Source of the DNA: Yersinia aleksiciae
GTDB taxonomy: Bacteria > Pseudomonadota > Gammaproteobacteria > Enterobacterales > Enterobacteriaceae
Assembly: GCF_001047675.1 (NCBI RefSeq)
Contig: NZ_CP011975.1
Location: 1,590,073 to 1,654,072, forward strand
Reading direction: 5' to 3'
Length of the DNA: 64,000 nucleotides
Part shown: positions 25,685 to 38,687 of the stretch, one piece after another
How the letters are laid out: the number at the start of each line of letters is the position of its first letter
How positions within the stretch are numbered: position 1 is the first letter of the stretch
The notes under the pieces: model-generated
What the model saw: the letters and a program-made list of their open reading frames with translations, nothing else
What the model was told of the DNA's origin: nothing
The model's database searches: none
Translations under genes and position numbers: made by a program

Positions 25685-26971
25685 ATGAATATTTTGATTA
25701 TTGGTAACGGTGGACGCGAACACGCACTGGGCTGGAAAGCTGCGCAATCGCCTTTAGCGGATAAAATCTATGTCGCACCGGGCAATGCCGGTACGGCGCT
25801 GGAACCTCGCTTAGAAAATGTGGCTATCGCCGCGACGGATATTGCGGGCTTGCTGGCCTTTGCCCAAAGCCATGATATCGGCTTGACCATTGTTGGCCCA
25901 GAAGCGCCGTTAGTGATTGGTGTGGTGGATGCGTTCCGTGACGCGGGTCTGACGATCTTCGGCCCGACGCAAGCAGCAGCTCAGTTAGAAGGCTCCAAAG
26001 CGTTCACCAAAGATTTCTTGGCACGGCACAATATTCCTACCGCGTTCTACCAGAACTTCACTGAGATCGAACCAGCGCTGGCCTATGTTCGCAAGATTGG
26101 CGCGCCAATCGTGATTAAGGCTGACGGACTGGCAGCAGGTAAAGGTGTGATTGTCGCCATGACGTTGGACGAGGCGGAAACTGCTGTTCACGACATGCTG
26201 GCAGGCAATGCTTTTGGTGATGCAGGCCACCGTATCGTGGTGGAAGAGTTCCTCGACGGCGAAGAAGCCAGCTTTATCGTGATGGTTGATGGCGAAAATG
26301 TGCTGCCAATGGCCACCAGTCAGGACCATAAACGCGTCGGCGATGGCGATACCGGCCCGAATACCGGCGGGATGGGGGCTTACTCACCAGCCCCCGTGGT
26401 GACCGATGAGATCCACCAGCGTGTGATGGATCAGATTATCTGGCCAACCGTGCGCGGCATGGCAGCGGAAGGGAATGTCTATACCGGCTTCCTATACGCG
26501 GGCTTGATGATTTCAGCGGATGGGCAACCGAAAGTTATCGAATTCAACTGCCGCTTTGGTGACCCAGAAACGCAACCCATCATGCTGCGGATGCGTTCTG
26601 ATCTGGTCGATCTTTGTCTGGCAGGTGCGCAAGGCAAGCTCAACGAGAAAACCTCTGACTGGGATGAGCGCCCTTCACTGGGTGTGGTGCTGGCAGCGGG
26701 CGGTTATCCAGCAGATTATCGCCAAGGCGATGTGATCCATGGATTGCCGCAACAAGAAGTGGCCGACGGGAAGGTTTTCCATGCGGGGACGCAGTTGAAT
26801 AGTGATAATCAGGTGGTAACCAGCGGCGGGCGCGTATTATGCGTGACGGCACTGGGGGCCACTGTCGCTGAGGCGCAGCAACGTGCTTATCAGTTAGCGG
26901 CGGATATTCACTGGGAAGGCAGTTTCTGCCGTAAAGATATTGGCTATCGGGCGATTGCCCGCGGTAAGTAA
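25685..26971 (+). CDS. purD: Phosphoribosylamine-glycine ligase (GAR synthetase)
   Basis: 428 residues. ATP-dependent ligation of glycine to phosphoribosylamine, step 2 of purine synthesis. The ATP-grasp architecture is clear: N-terminal MNILIIGNGGREHALGWK, nucleotide-binding IVIKADGLAAGKGVIVA, and metal-binding IEFNCRFGDPETQ. GGAGTCACCC before the ATG supplies the ribosome binding site. Second gene of purHD, ending at a hairpin terminator. Confidence 0.98.
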   Translation: MNILIIGNGGREHALGWKAAQSPLADKIYVAPGNAGTALEPRLENVAIAATDIAGLLAFAQSHDIGLTIVGPEAPLVIGVVDAFRDAGLTIFGPTQAAAQLEGSKAFTKDFLARHNIPTAFYQNFTEIEPALAYVRKIGAPIVIKADGLAAGKGVIVAMTLDEAETAVHDMLAGNAFGDAGHRIVVEEFLDGEEASFIVMVDGENVLPMATSQDHKRVGDGDTGPNTGGMGAYSPAPVVTDEIHQRVMDQIIWPTVRGMAAEGNVYTGFLYAGLMISADGQPKVIEFNCRFGDPETQPIMLRMRSDLVDLCLAGAQGKLNEKTSDWDERPSLGVVLAAGGYPADYRQGDVIHGLPQQEVADGKVFHAGTQLNSDNQVVTSGGRVLCVTALGATVAEAQQRAYQLAADIHWEGSFCRKDIGYRAIARGK

Positions 26972-27011
26972 CTGACTCGTAGCAAGTAATGGCTAGCAGT
27001 CACGACTTTCG

Positions 27012-27045
27012 ATGGGCACGGTTCGCTGTGCCCATTTGCATTTTA
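27012..27045. terminator. purD terminator, shared with the convergent yjaH-like gene
   Basis: ATGGGCAC-N8-GTGCCCAT followed by TTGCATTTT. The convergent neighbour ends at 27052. Confidence 0.75.
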
Positions 27046-27051
27046 GCGATG

Positions 27052-27705
27052 CTATAAACTGCCGGCAGTGGGTTCCCAGCGGCAGAAATCTTGATTGGCG
27101 ACCAGCAGCAGTTGCTGACCTTCCGGTGAGTCCAGCCATGCGACACCTAAAGGTTGCGCACTCTTCCCGCCGCGCTGACTCAACCATACCTGCGAGTTAT
27201 CATCGAGACTCAACCGTAATGTTTTTCCGGCACAGGTGGTGACGATGCCATCCTGCCAGCCCCCCTGAATTAATCTGACGTTTCCGACGCGCAGTGCGCT
27301 GCTCAGATCCAGAATACGTTTCGCTTCCAACTGATAAACCGCAATCTCATCAGCTGAGAGCTGTTCACGTCGCTCGGCTAATTGCCGCTGCATAAAGCTC
27401 ACCTGCCCCTGCTCATCGAAACGCAGCTCGACACTCTGTGGGTTATGGCCTAAATCGTTGCGACGAATTTCATGCAAAATACCATTTTGGTATTCATAGA
27501 AGGTCACGCGGGTATTGTCCCCGGAGTAGGGGCTATAGACGCTCATCAACACCAGTGGCTGTTGCTGCGCATTATCCTGACGCCATAAACGCACCACGCC
27601 GCTATCGGCGATGTATCCGCTGGCACTGAATTGGGGGGAGCCTGACTGACTGCTACAGGCGCTGAGACCAAAGGCTAAGCCGAGGGTCATCAGCACCCGC
27701 TGCAT
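27052..27705 (-). CDS. yjaH: DUF1481 lipoprotein, YjaH-like
   Basis: 217 residues from ATG 27705. Function unknown. The N-terminus MQRVLMTLGLAFGLSACSS is a lipoprotein signal with lipobox LSAC, so the mature protein should be membrane-anchored in the envelope. Position next to hupA and purHD matches E. coli yjaH. A GTG at 27753 would extend it by 16 residues, but that stretch contains the hupA terminator hairpin, which argues for the shorter start; neither start has a strong ribosome binding site. Length, lipobox and synteny support the name; the start is uncertain by 5-16 residues. Confidence 0.8.
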   Translation of the reverse strand: MQRVLMTLGLAFGLSACSSQSGSPQFSASGYIADSGVVRLWRQDNAQQQPLVLMSVYSPYSGDNTRVTFYEYQNGILHEIRRNDLGHNPQSVELRFDEQGQVSFMQRQLAERREQLSADEIAVYQLEAKRILDLSSALRVGNVRLIQGGWQDGIVTTCAGKTLRLSLDDNSQVWLSQRGGKSAQPLGVAWLDSPEGQQLLLVANQDFCRWEPTAGSL

Positions 27706-27706
27706 A

Positions 27707-27730
27707 AACAAAAGGGGTTTTGTCACCCCC
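27707..27730 (-). terminator. hupA terminator
   Basis: Minus-strand GGGGT-GACAAA-ACCCC followed by TTTTGTTT, 28 bp after the hupA stop. Confidence 0.75.
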
Positions 27731-27757
27731 CTGCTTATTATTTTCACTGACACACTA

Positions 27758-28033
27758 TTAAGATTTAACAGAATCTTTCAGTGCTTTACCAGAAACAAAC
27801 GCTGGCACATTAGCTGCAGCAATTTTGATTTCTTTACCAGTCTGTGGGTTGCGGCCAGTGCGCTCATTACGATGGTTTACTTTAAAAGTACCGAAACCAA
27901 CCAATTGTACTGGATCACCGTCTTTCAGAGATTCGGTAATTGCAGCCAGTGTGGACTCCAAAGCAGCTTTAGCTTGAGCTTTAGAAAGGTCCGCTTTGTC
28001 CGCGATTACGTCAATCAGTTGAGTCTTATTCAT
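27758..28033 (-). CDS. hupA: DNA-binding protein HU-alpha
   Basis: 91 residues. Nucleoid-associated histone-like protein that bends DNA as a heterodimer with HU-beta. [20 protein letters not shown] at the N-terminus and the DNA-binding arm [20 protein letters not shown] with its intercalating Pro are fully typical. Located between yjaG and yjaH as in E. coli. The 188-bp gap upstream (28034-28221) has no gene and presumably carries its promoter. Confidence 0.98.
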   Translation of the reverse strand: MNKTQLIDVIADKADLSKAQAKAALESTLAAITESLKDGDPVQLVGFGTFKVNHRNERTGRNPQTGKEIKIAAANVPAFVSGKALKDSVKS

Positions 28034-28221
28034 AAGTTATCCTTACAGTGTGTTTATCGTTTGCAAAGCATCAAGTGCGACGGATATGCCAAATGACAGC
28101 ACTCTCCTGCATACACGCACCGATAGCCACTTTTTTTCGCCCCCCAAATGTAGAACAGACAGGGGGCAGATGTGAAGCCTTAAGACGTGACAAATCAGGC
28201 GTTAAATCACGTTTTCTTGCC

Positions 28222-28812
28222 TTATTGCGTTAAATTTATGCCAATGTTGCTAACAGCCGCTTCCCGCAGGTCAGATCGTAACCCTTTTATCAAATCCAGG
28301 TCGCGCTCTTCACAGTCAGCCAACAGGCGAAAAATCTCCCATTGGATGTCCCATTCTTCTTCAACCGCGGGTAAGACTTTTAGCTCTTCATCGGTCATTT
28401 CTTTACCCGCCAATGTCATTTCTAACATGGCTACGGTACGAATGGATGCTTCGCTGATCGCGATGGCATGTTCCAGTGTTTCTCCACTCAAACGCGAATG
28501 GATAGCCTCACTCAATGCGATACAGGCATCGATAGCAGGATAAACACCGTAAATAACATAGTCATCAGCTGAAGGAATTGCCTCTTCCAACTTCTCCAAC
28601 TGACTATCAAAATTCACTTTAGCGTCTTTTACGACCAACGTTTCCCAGATAAGGTCCAGAATGCGCCGATAAACCGCCGGATCGCCAAATTCTGTTTCCA
28701 GACAAAACTGCTGATAGTTGGGATACATCCGTTCGCACAAACAAGCCATGAAAGTCAGGTGTTGCCAGCTCTCCAGCTTTTCGAGACGTAGATGAATCGG
28801 ATTACGTATCAT
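28222..28812 (-). CDS. yjaG: DUF416 family protein YjaG
   Basis: 196 residues. Conserved enterobacterial protein of unknown function, recognised by sequence character (LRLEKLESWQHLTFMACLCERMYPNY) and by its place between nfi and hupA. It is acidic and predicted mostly alpha-helical, with no signal peptide or membrane segment, so cytoplasmic. It lies 45 bp after nfi and could be cotranscribed with nudC-hemE-nfi. Confidence 0.92.
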   Translation of the reverse strand: MIRNPIHLRLEKLESWQHLTFMACLCERMYPNYQQFCLETEFGDPAVYRRILDLIWETLVVKDAKVNFDSQLEKLEEAIPSADDYVIYGVYPAIDACIALSEAIHSRLSGETLEHAIAISEASIRTVAMLEMTLAGKEMTDEELKVLPAVEEEWDIQWEIFRLLADCEERDLDLIKGLRSDLREAAVSNIGINLTQ

Positions 28813-28857
28813 GATGAGTTCTCATTATTCATTATCTGCGCGGCAGTGTACCCGAAA

Positions 28858-29577
28858 TTAAATCATATCCCTATTGTTGCCAAGCAAATCAGGAGTTTTC
28901 CGCATCCAACGTTGAAATTGCGGGCGGTTTGAGGCGATAGCATCCGCCCAACGGGTCGGTTCCGGCAAACGGTAACCCGCCATACAGCGCTGAACCCACG
29001 TCAATGCGCTATCCACACTCACCTGATGTCCCGGCGATATAAACAGTGGATTGCAGCGGATTTTACTGCGCCATACCCAGCCAAGCTGCTCATTGCCATC
29101 AATCAGCGGTTGTAGTGCGCCGTTATCACTCTCTAGCGGCTGAAAATGCCCACACAGGCGGCTTTTGGCGACACCAATGGTGGGCACATCCACTAACAGG
29201 CCAAAATGGCTGGCAACCCCTAAACGGCGTGGATGCGCAATACCCTGCCCATCAACAAAAACCAGATCAGGCCGTTGCTGGAGCTTCGCCCAGGCGGCCA
29301 ATAGTGCAGGATATTCACGAAAAGAGAGTAAACCGGGGATATACGGTAGTGAAGTTTCTACCCGCGCAATCTGATATTCCACCAGCTCGAGCGAGGGATA
29401 GCGCAAAATCGCGATAGCAGCACGGGTCACCTCCCCCTGCTGCTCGAAACCCACATCAGCGCCAGCAATAAAGCGTACCGACTGACCAAGAGGATTAGTC
29501 AGCACAGGAGCATCTTGCAGTAACACCTCAGATGCTCGCTGTTGCTGTTCTGCCCTTAGCGCTTTAGTATCAATCAT
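28858..29577 (-). CDS. nfi: Endonuclease V (deoxyinosine 3' endonuclease)
   Basis: 239 residues. Nicks DNA one base 3' of deoxyinosine and other deaminated bases. Metal-binding acidic residues are in place: Asp in GADVGF, Glu in SFREYP and Asp in VFVDGQG. The product-binding [14 protein letters not shown] follows. E. coli Nfi has 223 residues; the extra is C-terminal ([19 protein letters not shown]). It lies 21 bp after hemE on the same strand. Confidence 0.97.
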   Translation of the reverse strand: MIDTKALRAEQQQRASEVLLQDAPVLTNPLGQSVRFIAGADVGFEQQGEVTRAAIAILRYPSLELVEYQIARVETSLPYIPGLLSFREYPALLAAWAKLQQRPDLVFVDGQGIAHPRRLGVASHFGLLVDVPTIGVAKSRLCGHFQPLESDNGALQPLIDGNEQLGWVWRSKIRCNPLFISPGHQVSVDSALTWVQRCMAGYRLPEPTRWADAIASNRPQFQRWMRKTPDLLGNNRDMI

Positions 29578-29598
29578 CTGGCAACCTATTCAGATAAT

Positions 29599-30663
29599 TT
29601 ATTGGTGATAAGGCCGTGATAACGCATGCACCGCTTTAACAAAAGCACCAGCATGTTCTGGCGGGACATCCTGATGAATACCGTGGCCTAGATTAAACAC
29701 GTGCCCTTCACCTTGCCCAAAGCTGGCTAAGATGGTGCTGACTTCTTGCTCAATACGCGCAGGCGGTGCATACAGGATGGAAGGATCCATATTGCCTTGC
29801 AGCGCAACTTTGTCACCCACGCGGCGGCGCGCATCGGCAAGATCAGTGGTCCAATCTAGTCCCAGTGCATCACAGCCGGTGACGGCCATCGCTTCCAGCC
29901 ACTGCCCACCGCCTTTGGTGAACAAGGTGATCGGCACACGGCGACCTTCATTTTCACGGATCAGACCATTGACGATTTTATGCATGTAATTCAAGGAGAA
30001 CTCAAGGTAGTCACGACCTGTCAGCACACCGCCCCAGGTATCAAAGACCATCACTGATTGTGCGCCAGCCTTGATTTGCGCGTTGAGATACAAAATAACG
30101 CTATCAGCCAGTTTATCCAGCAACAGATGTAGCGTTTGTGGCTCGGCGTACATCATTTTTTTCAGTTTGGTGAAGGCTTTGCTGCTACCGCCCTCGACCA
30201 TGTAGGTCGCCAGTGTCCATGGGCTGCCGGAGAAGCCAATCAGCGGCACTTGCCCTGCCAGTTCACGGCGAATAGTGCGCACCGCATTCATGACGTAGCC
30301 CAGTTCCTGCTCAGGGTCAGGGATCGGCAACTTTTCAACATCGGCACGGCAGGTAATCGGTGACTGGAAGCGTGGACCTTCGCCGGTTTCAAAATAGAGC
30401 CCCAGCCCCATGGCATCCGGGATGGTCAGAATGTCTGAAAACAAAATCGCTGCATCCAGTGGATAACGACGCAATGGCTGCATCGTCACTTCACAGGCCA
30501 ACTCCGCGTTTTTGCACAGTGACATAAAATCGCCTGCAATCGCGCGGGTGGCTTTATATTCTGGCAAATAACGGCCCGCCTGACGCATCATCCATACCGG
30601 TGTAACATCAACCGGTTGACGCAATAAAGCCCGCAGATAGCGATCGTTTTTCAATTCATTCAT
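29599..30663 (-). CDS. hemE: Uroporphyrinogen decarboxylase
   Basis: 354 residues. Converts uroporphyrinogen III to coproporphyrinogen III in haem synthesis. Signature regions are [22 protein letters not shown] (substrate Arg residues) and [13 protein letters not shown]; the conserved FDTWGG and [13 protein letters not shown] follow. The ribosome binding site AAGGGAGC precedes the ATG. It is second in the nudC-hemE-nfi-yjaG group, separated from nudC by an intercistronic hairpin. Confidence 0.98.
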   Translation of the reverse strand: MNELKNDRYLRALLRQPVDVTPVWMMRQAGRYLPEYKATRAIAGDFMSLCKNAELACEVTMQPLRRYPLDAAILFSDILTIPDAMGLGLYFETGEGPRFQSPITCRADVEKLPIPDPEQELGYVMNAVRTIRRELAGQVPLIGFSGSPWTLATYMVEGGSSKAFTKLKKMMYAEPQTLHLLLDKLADSVILYLNAQIKAGAQSVMVFDTWGGVLTGRDYLEFSLNYMHKIVNGLIRENEGRRVPITLFTKGGGQWLEAMAVTGCDALGLDWTTDLADARRRVGDKVALQGNMDPSILYAPPARIEQEVSTILASFGQGEGHVFNLGHGIHQDVPPEHAGAFVKAVHALSRPYHQ

Positions 30664-30686
30664 GGTGAAGCTCCCTTAATTATCTG

Positions 30687-30709
30687 GCGGCCATCTTTTA
30701 TTTGGCCGC
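30687..30709. repeat. Intercistronic hairpin between nudC and hemE
   Basis: GCGGCCA-N9-TGGCCGC in the 63-bp gap. There is no U-tract on the minus strand, so read-through into hemE is likely. Confidence 0.55.
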
Positions 30710-30726
30710 ATTGTAGCATGCCAGAT

Positions 30727-31503
30727 TCAGCTTTCCTGCTCACTGCGGCACAAGACCACCGTATCTTCAATCAACCTGCGGGCCACGGTACCTGGCGGCG
30801 GCAGTAACGGAAGTTGGTCGTAGCGATACCAACCGGCATTGAGCAACTCTTTCGGATCGTGCCGCAGTTCGCCGCTATCGTACTCCGCCATGTAAGCCAC
30901 CATTAGCGAGTGCGGGAATGGCCAAGGTTGTGACGTCACATAGCGCAGATTTTTAATCTGGATATTGCTCTCTTCCATCACCTCGCGGGACACCGCTTGC
31001 TCCAGTGTTTCGCCCACTTCGACAAAACCGGCCAGCACCGTATTGATGCCGCCACGATGCCGCACATGCTGCGCCAATAAGATTTCATCACCACGGCGAA
31101 TGGCAACAATCACACATGGGGCGATTTGCGGATAATAGCGTTCACGGCAGTGGTTACACAGGCAAGCCCATTCGGTGCGGCTAGCGTGCATTTGATGGCC
31201 GCAATAACCGCAGAAGCGGTGGGAGCGATAAAACTCCGCCAATTGCACACCCCGCCCAGCCAGTTGGAATAAGCCGCGATCCACCTCCAGCAATTGGCGC
31301 ACTGATCCCATGTCGGTCGGCATGATCTGGCGAATCAGCCAAACCGCCTGCCCCTGCCATTCACCAATCTGTCTGGCGGTTGCGCCCTGTAGTGACCAAT
31401 TGGCGGCATTACCTTGCGGCAGTTCCCCTTTTGGCAGCCATAATTTGTTTTCATGGCTGACGATCCACCAGCCACTCTCTTTACCCGTAAGTTGTAGTTC
31501 CAT
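30727..31503 (-). CDS. nudC: NADH pyrophosphatase / RNA NAD-decapping hydrolase
   Basis: 258 residues from the ATG at 31503 ([26 protein letters not shown]), which aligns with the E. coli start; an upstream in-frame start at 31536 is unlikely. Hydrolyses NADH and removes NAD caps from RNA 5' ends. The zinc ribbon CGYCGH...CLCNHC and the Nudix box [20 protein letters not shown] are both intact, followed by the NudC-specific [11 protein letters not shown]. It is divergent from rsd. Confidence 0.97.
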   Translation of the reverse strand: MELQLTGKESGWWIVSHENKLWLPKGELPQGNAANWSLQGATARQIGEWQGQAVWLIRQIMPTDMGSVRQLLEVDRGLFQLAGRGVQLAEFYRSHRFCGYCGHQMHASRTEWACLCNHCRERYYPQIAPCVIVAIRRGDEILLAQHVRHRGGINTVLAGFVEVGETLEQAVSREVMEESNIQIKNLRYVTSQPWPFPHSLMVAYMAEYDSGELRHDPKELLNAGWYRYDQLPLLPPPGTVARRLIEDTVVLCRSEQES

Positions 31504-31592
31504 ATCGTTGTTGCACAACCTCGACTTCACTGGCAATCTAGAATCTGGCTTGTTACATTTTTGTAACTCATTATTACTTCACGGAGTCGTTC

Positions 31593-32084
31593 ATGCTCAA
31601 TCGACTGGAAAGCTTGACTCAACGCGTTGGCGGCAGTAATGAATTAATTGATCAATGGCTTCATGCTCGTAAAGAGCTCTTAGTTTCGTATTGCGCAGTG
31701 ATCGGTATTAAGCCGCGAAAAGAAAAGCATACCCCGCTTAATGAAAAAGCGCTGGAGAACTTTTGTCATAACTTGGTGGATTATCTCTCTGCTGGTCATT
31801 TTCACATCTACGACAGAATTATCAAGCAGGTAGAAGGCGAGTCCAGCCCAAGAATGGCGCTGACCACCAAAGTTTACCCTGCGTTAAAAAATAACACTCA
31901 AACTATCATGTCATTCCACGATCGTTATACAAATACTGAAATCGATGACGATGATAGCTGCACCGAGTTCCAGCAGGCGTTATCCGATATCGGCGAAGCT
32001 CTCGACGCCCGTTTCCAGTTAGAAGACCAGTTAATCAAATGGGCAGCAGAGTCCTGGCAAGCCGCCCAACCAGAAAATACGTAG
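31593..32084 (+). CDS. rsd: Regulator of sigma D (anti-sigma-70 factor)
   Basis: 163 residues (E. coli 158). All-helical protein that binds sigma-70 region 4 and sequesters it in stationary phase. [23 protein letters not shown] and the [10 protein letters not shown] segment are characteristic of Rsd/AlgQ. CACGGAGTCGTTC precedes the start. It sits between nudC and thiC as in E. coli. Confidence 0.96.
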   Translation: MLNRLESLTQRVGGSNELIDQWLHARKELLVSYCAVIGIKPRKEKHTPLNEKALENFCHNLVDYLSAGHFHIYDRIIKQVEGESSPRMALTTKVYPALKNNTQTIMSFHDRYTNTEIDDDDSCTEFQQALSDIGEALDARFQLEDQLIKWAAESWQAAQPENT

Positions 32085-32154
32085 TACGTGAGGATTTGGA
32101 GCACCGCCCAAATTCAAAGTGGCAAGTAAAATAGCTTACAACCCGTTTACGCTA

Positions 32155-32182
32155 TTGTAGTTTTAATACAACCTCATATACT
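32155..32182 (+). promoter_or_regulatory. Probable thiC operon promoter
   Basis: TTGTAG, 16-bp spacer, TATACT. Transcription would begin about 32188, exactly where the P1 helix of the TPP riboswitch starts. Confidence 0.65.
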
Positions 32183-32187
32183 GAGGA

Positions 32188-32300
32188 CTCTTGTCGGAGT
32201 GCCTAGCGCAGGCTTTTTTAGGAAAGCAAACGCAGGCTGAGACCGTTAATTCGGGATCCGCGGAACCTGATCGGGTTAGTACCCGCGAAGGGAACAAGAG
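32188..32300 (+). ncRNA. TPP riboswitch (THI element)
   Basis: P1 is closed by CTCTTGT (32188-32194) with ACAAGAG (32294-32300). The conserved CTGAGA (32237-32242) and ACCTGATCGGGTTAGTACCC...GCGAAGGGAA segments of the thiamine pyrophosphate aptamer are present. It lies 127 nt upstream of thiC, so the expression platform, probably translational as in E. coli thiC, is the leader 32301-32426. Confidence 0.95.
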
Positions 32301-32417
32301 TAATTTATCGCTACAGGACCGGTCTTCCCCTTCACAGGTGGCTTCCGGTCACTGGCCAACATCGTTACTCCCGCCAAGCTCCAGACAAGCAATTTTCCCT
32401 ATACACCACACTGGTAG

Positions 32418-35104
<2,687 letters not shown>

Positions 35105-35115
<11 letters not shown>

Positions 35116-35866
35116 CACATTGAGTGATCAAGATTTTCTACGCTATAGCCGCCAGTTGCTATTGGAAGATCTTGGCCCCGAGGGGCAGCAAAAACTGAAA
35201 CAAGCCAGCGTACTGATTGTCGGCCTGGGTGGCCTTGGCTCGCCAGCGGCACTCTATCTTGCCGCCGCTGGCGTAGGAAAATTGTGGCTGGCAGATGATG
35301 ATGCCTTAGAGATAAGTAACTTACAGCGGCAGGTGCTCTATCGCACGGCAGATATTGGTCAAAGCAAGGCCAAATTGGCTCAGCGACATTTGCAAGGTCT
35401 GAACCCGCAGATCGAGGCCATCACTCTCGACCAGCGGCTGACGGGCAGCACCTTAACCGATGCCGTCGCGGCAGTGGATTTAGTGCTCGATTGCTGTGAC
35501 AACATGGAAACCCGCCATCAGGTGAATGCCGCCTGCGTGCAAGCGGGCAAGCCACTGATCAGCGGCAGTGCCGTCGGCTTTAGTGGTCAGTTGCTGATTA
35601 TCGAACCCCCTTACGCCCACGGCTGCTACGCCTGCTTGTATCCCAGCAAAGAGACGCAACAGCGAAACTGCCGCACCGCCGGTGTATTGGGGCCGGTAGT
35701 CGGAGTGATCGGCACCTTGCAGGCATTGGAGGCGATCAAAATGTTAGCGGGGCTGCCCTCGGCACTCAGTGGCAAATTACGTCTTTTCGATGGCAAACAG
35801 CAAAGCTGGAGCACGCTACAACTGAGCAAAGCCAGTCATTGTCCGGCTTGCGGAGGCAGAGCGTGA
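35105..35866 (+). CDS. thiF: ThiS adenylyltransferase
   Basis: 253 residues from ATG 35105 ([20 protein letters not shown]), with AAGGAG upstream. E1-like enzyme that adenylates the C-terminal Gly of ThiS for sulfur transfer. Nucleotide-binding [13 protein letters not shown], the family [11 protein letters not shown] region, and zinc-binding CYACLYP and CPACGG are visible. It overlaps thiS by 4 bp (GTGA). Confidence 0.96.
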
Positions 35867-36063
35867 AGATTTCACTCAATGATGAATTGATCGCGCTGGA
35901 GAATCCGCTGACAGTGCAGGGGCTGTTAACTCAACTGGGTTACAACCAGCCGGGTAGCGCGCTGGCGATCAATCAAACCATTATCCCCCGTGATACTTGG
36001 CACGACCGCCTATTGCAGGACGGGGATGACATTTTGCTGTTTCAAGCTATTGCGGGAGGCTGA
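35863..36063 (+). CDS. thiS: Sulfur carrier protein ThiS
   Basis: 66 residues from the GTG at 35863 (read as [15 protein letters not shown]). Ubiquitin-like sulfur carrier ending in Gly-Gly (AIAGG), the C-terminus activated by ThiF and thiocarboxylated for thiazole formation. The GTG overlaps the thiF stop, so coupling rather than an independent ribosome site sets the start; a further upstream GTG at 35839 is unlikely. Confidence 0.93.
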   Translation: MKISLNDELIALENPLTVQGLLTQLGYNQPGSALAINQTIIPRDTWHDRLLQDGDDILLFQAIAGG

Positions 36064-36064
36064 C

Positions 36065-36850
36065 ATGCTGAAAATTGCCGATACTACTTTTACCTCAAGA
36101 TTATTGACCGGAACCGGAAAGTTTTCGACGCCCGCACTGATGTTGGCGGCGCTACAGGCGTCCGGTTCGCAGCTCATCACCATGGCGATGAAGCGGGTTG
36201 ACCTGAAATCAGGCAACGATGCCATTCTCGCCCCCTTGCGCCAGTTGGGTGTGCGCTTGCTGCCCAATACCTCGGGGGCGAAAACCGCCGAGGAAGCGGT
36301 GTTTGCGGCGCGTCTGGCCCGTGAAGCGCTCGGCACCCATTGGGTGAAATTGGAGATTCACCCGGACGTAAAGTATCTGCTGCCTGACCCAATAGAAACC
36401 CTGAAAGCCGCTGAAATATTGGTGAAAGAGGGTTTTGTGGTATTGCCTTACTGCGGCGCGGACCCGGTTTTGTGCAAGCGACTGGAGGAAGCGGGCTGCG
36501 CCGCCGTCATGCCATTGGGCGCGCCTATTGGTTCAAATTTGGGATTACGCACCCGCGATTTTCTGCAAATTATTATCGAGCAAGCTAAGGTGCCAGTGGT
36601 GGTTGATGCCGGTATTGGTGCGCCAAGCCATGCGCTTGAGGCGATAGAACTGGGTGTGGATGCTGTGCTGGTGAATACCGCGATTGCTGTCGCCCGTTCG
36701 CCAGTGCAAATGGCCCACGCTTTTCGGCTGGCGGTGGAGTCCGGCGAGTTGGCACGTCAGGCGGGGTTGGGGCCTTCACAACGTCAGGCCACGGCCACCA
36801 GCCCGCTGACCGGATTCCTCAGCCAGTTGGAGGAGAATCATCATGTCTGA
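36065..36850 (+). CDS. thiG: Thiazole synthase ThiG
   Basis: 261 residues from ATG 36065 ([20 protein letters not shown]), 1 bp after thiS. Forms the thiazole phosphate from DXP, ThiS thiocarboxylate and dehydroglycine. The Schiff-base Lys lies in VKLEIHPD; glycine-rich phosphate-binding [12 protein letters not shown] is present. It overlaps thiH by 8 bp. Confidence 0.96.
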   Translation: MLKIADTTFTSRLLTGTGKFSTPALMLAALQASGSQLITMAMKRVDLKSGNDAILAPLRQLGVRLLPNTSGAKTAEEAVFAARLAREALGTHWVKLEIHPDVKYLLPDPIETLKAAEILVKEGFVVLPYCGADPVLCKRLEEAGCAAVMPLGAPIGSNLGLRTRDFLQIIIEQAKVPVVVDAGIGAPSHALEAIELGVDAVLVNTAIAVARSPVQMAHAFRLAVESGELARQAGLGPSQRQATATSPLTGFLSQLEENHHV

Positions 36851-37973
36851 AGATTTTAGTCATCACTGGCAGCAATTGGATTGGGATGATATTTCGCTGC
36901 GCATCAATGCTAAAACCGCCCGTGATGTCGAACGGGCGATTAATAGCAGCAAGCCCGACCGAGAAGATCTGATGGCGCTGATTTCACCGGCCGCGCTGGC
37001 CTATCTGGAGCCAATGGCGCAAAAAGCGCAACAACTCACTCGCCAACGTTTCGGGAATACCGTGGGTTTTTATGTGCCGTTGTATCTCTCCAATCTGTGC
37101 GCCAATGATTGCACTTATTGCGGTTTCTCGATGAGTAACCGCATCAAACGTAAAACGCTGGATGAAACGGAGATCATCCGTGAGTGTGAAGCCATCAAAG
37201 CGCTGGGCTTCGAGCACCTGTTATTGGTCACTGGGGAGCATCAGGCAAAAGTGGGCATGGATTACTTTCGTCGCCACCTGCCCACTATTCGCAGTCGTTT
37301 TAGTTCACTGATGATGGAGGTGCAACCACTGGCCGAAGAGGAGTATGCGGAGTTAAAAACGTTGGGATTGGATGGCGTGATGGTTTATCAGGAGACTTAT
37401 CACCCCGCGACTTATCGGCAGCATCACTTACGGGGCCATAAGCAGGATTTCCATTGGCGACTGGCGACCCCCGATCGCTTAGGGCGGGCCGGGATCGATA
37501 AGATCGGATTAGGTGCATTGATCGGGCTATCCAATAGCTGGCGCACGGACTGCTATATGTTGGCGGAACACCTATTCTACCTGCAACGGACTTATTGGCA
37601 GAGCCGCTACTCAATCTCCTTCCCACGTTTGCGGCCCTGTGCTGGCGGCATTGAACCGGCATCACTGATGAGTGAACCACAACTGCTGCAACTGATTTGT
37701 GCTTTCCGTCTGTTTGCGCCGGAGGTGGAGTTATCGTTATCGACGCGTGAATCGCCGTTCTTCCGCGATAATGTGATTCCGGTGGCGATCAACAATGTCA
37801 GTGCAGGCTCTAAAACCCAGCCTGGCGGTTATGCTGATGATCACCCTGAGCTGGAACAGTTCGCCCCCCACGATAATCGTTCGCCGCAACAAGTGGCCCA
37901 CGCCTTAACACAAGCAGGGCTACAACCGGTTTGGAAAGACTGGGATCGTCATTTAGGGCGCGTAATCTCCTAA
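36843..37973 (+). CDS. thiH: 2-iminoacetate synthase ThiH
   Basis: 376 residues. Radical-SAM tyrosine lyase that supplies dehydroglycine to ThiG. The [4Fe-4S] motif is CANDCTYC (CX3CX2C) near residue 85; downstream [10 protein letters not shown] and [11 protein letters not shown] match the family. Last gene of the thi operon, followed about 160 bp later by a terminator. The two overlapping starts (thiG-thiH) suggest a ThiGH stoichiometric pair. Confidence 0.97.
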   Translation: MSEDFSHHWQQLDWDDISLRINAKTARDVERAINSSKPDREDLMALISPAALAYLEPMAQKAQQLTRQRFGNTVGFYVPLYLSNLCANDCTYCGFSMSNRIKRKTLDETEIIRECEAIKALGFEHLLLVTGEHQAKVGMDYFRRHLPTIRSRFSSLMMEVQPLAEEEYAELKTLGLDGVMVYQETYHPATYRQHHLRGHKQDFHWRLATPDRLGRAGIDKIGLGALIGLSNSWRTDCYMLAEHLFYLQRTYWQSRYSISFPRLRPCAGGIEPASLMSEPQLLQLICAFRLFAPEVELSLSTRESPFFRDNVIPVAINNVSAGSKTQPGGYADDHPELEQFAPHDNRSPQQVAHALTQAGLQPVWKDWDRHLGRVIS

Positions 37974-38017
37974 CCGGGACATTGGTGTACTGAAAAATCG
38001 AGTAGGAGACAAAAGAG

Positions 38018-38107
38018 CTGAGTACGGAAGAGCGAGAACGCATTACCCGCCTGTTATACAAAGAAATGCAGGAAATCTACTATGGCCGTAACGTGCCAGA
38101 AGTGTGA
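38018..38107 (+). other. Short open stretch (29 codons) after thiH, possible gene remnant
   Basis: A frame opening with CTG behind AGGAGAC encodes [20 protein letters not shown] and then YYGRNVPEV before a stop. The sequence is charged and protein-like, but there is no ATG/GTG/TTG start and an in-frame TAG lies just upstream. It may be a decayed gene fragment, or chance. I do not recognise it. Confidence 0.25.
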
Positions 38108-38132
38108 TAAATCGTAGGTAATATCAGCCTTT

Positions 38133-38163
38133 AAAATCCCGGTTTTTAGCCGGGATTTTTTGT
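38133..38163. terminator. Bidirectional terminator between thiH and the immunity gene
   Basis: AAAATCCCGG-N7-CCGGGATTTTTT, with U-tract on both strands. It ends thiCEFSGH (+) and the exoprotein-immunity pair (-). Confidence 0.85.
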
Positions 38164-38168
38164 TAACG

Positions 38169-38687
38169 TTAACGTAACCAAAACGGTAGATCATCTGGGC
38201 CAAGAGCATCATATTGAGCTAATGATCGGTGTTGATCGTCTAAATATAAAGGCATGTCTGTGATCACTACTCTTAATGGCTCATACTGATAGTTAGGATA
38301 AGATTTAAATTCTTCGAACATTACTTCCGCAGACTCAAGACATTCGAAAAATGCACTAAAATAGCGCGAGAAAATATCAGCAAGTGTCAACAACTCAGGA
38401 TTCAACTTACTATTTTTATGCCCTACTTGATTAACCTTGTCCCATTCAACAGATGAGTTTGGCAGTTCTGTAAATAATTGCCTTACCTGCATCATCTGAT
38501 CCTTGGCAGCCAATGCTTCTTCCTGCTTTAGATAGCGCTTATAAAGTCGATCAGTTAAAAGGTGCCAGTTTTGTTTTGGATATTTCCATTCGGAAAAAAA
38601 TTTCAAACATTCAAAAAACAATGCAACATCATTGACTGTGCCGAGTTCAACTGTAAGAGCTCCTCCGCTAAATCCTATGTGTCTCAT
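38169..38687 (-). CDS. Putative CDI immunity protein
   Basis: 172 residues, no signal peptide, predicted cytoplasmic, acidic in its C-terminal half (LYLDDQHRSLAQYDALGPDD). Its ATG overlaps the stop of the exoprotein gene by 4 bp (ATGA), the usual layout for a toxin and its cognate immunity gene. I do not recognise a named immunity family. Base composition is AT-rich compared with thiH and the exoprotein DUF637 region, as expected for an exchangeable toxin-immunity cassette. The function is inferred from position. Confidence 0.6.
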   Translation of the reverse strand: MRHIGFSGGALTVELGTVNDVALFFECLKFFSEWKYPKQNWHLLTDRLYKRYLKQEEALAAKDQMMQVRQLFTELPNSSVEWDKVNQVGHKNSKLNPELLTLADIFSRYFSAFFECLESAEVMFEEFKSYPNYQYEPLRVVITDMPLYLDDQHRSLAQYDALGPDDLPFWLR

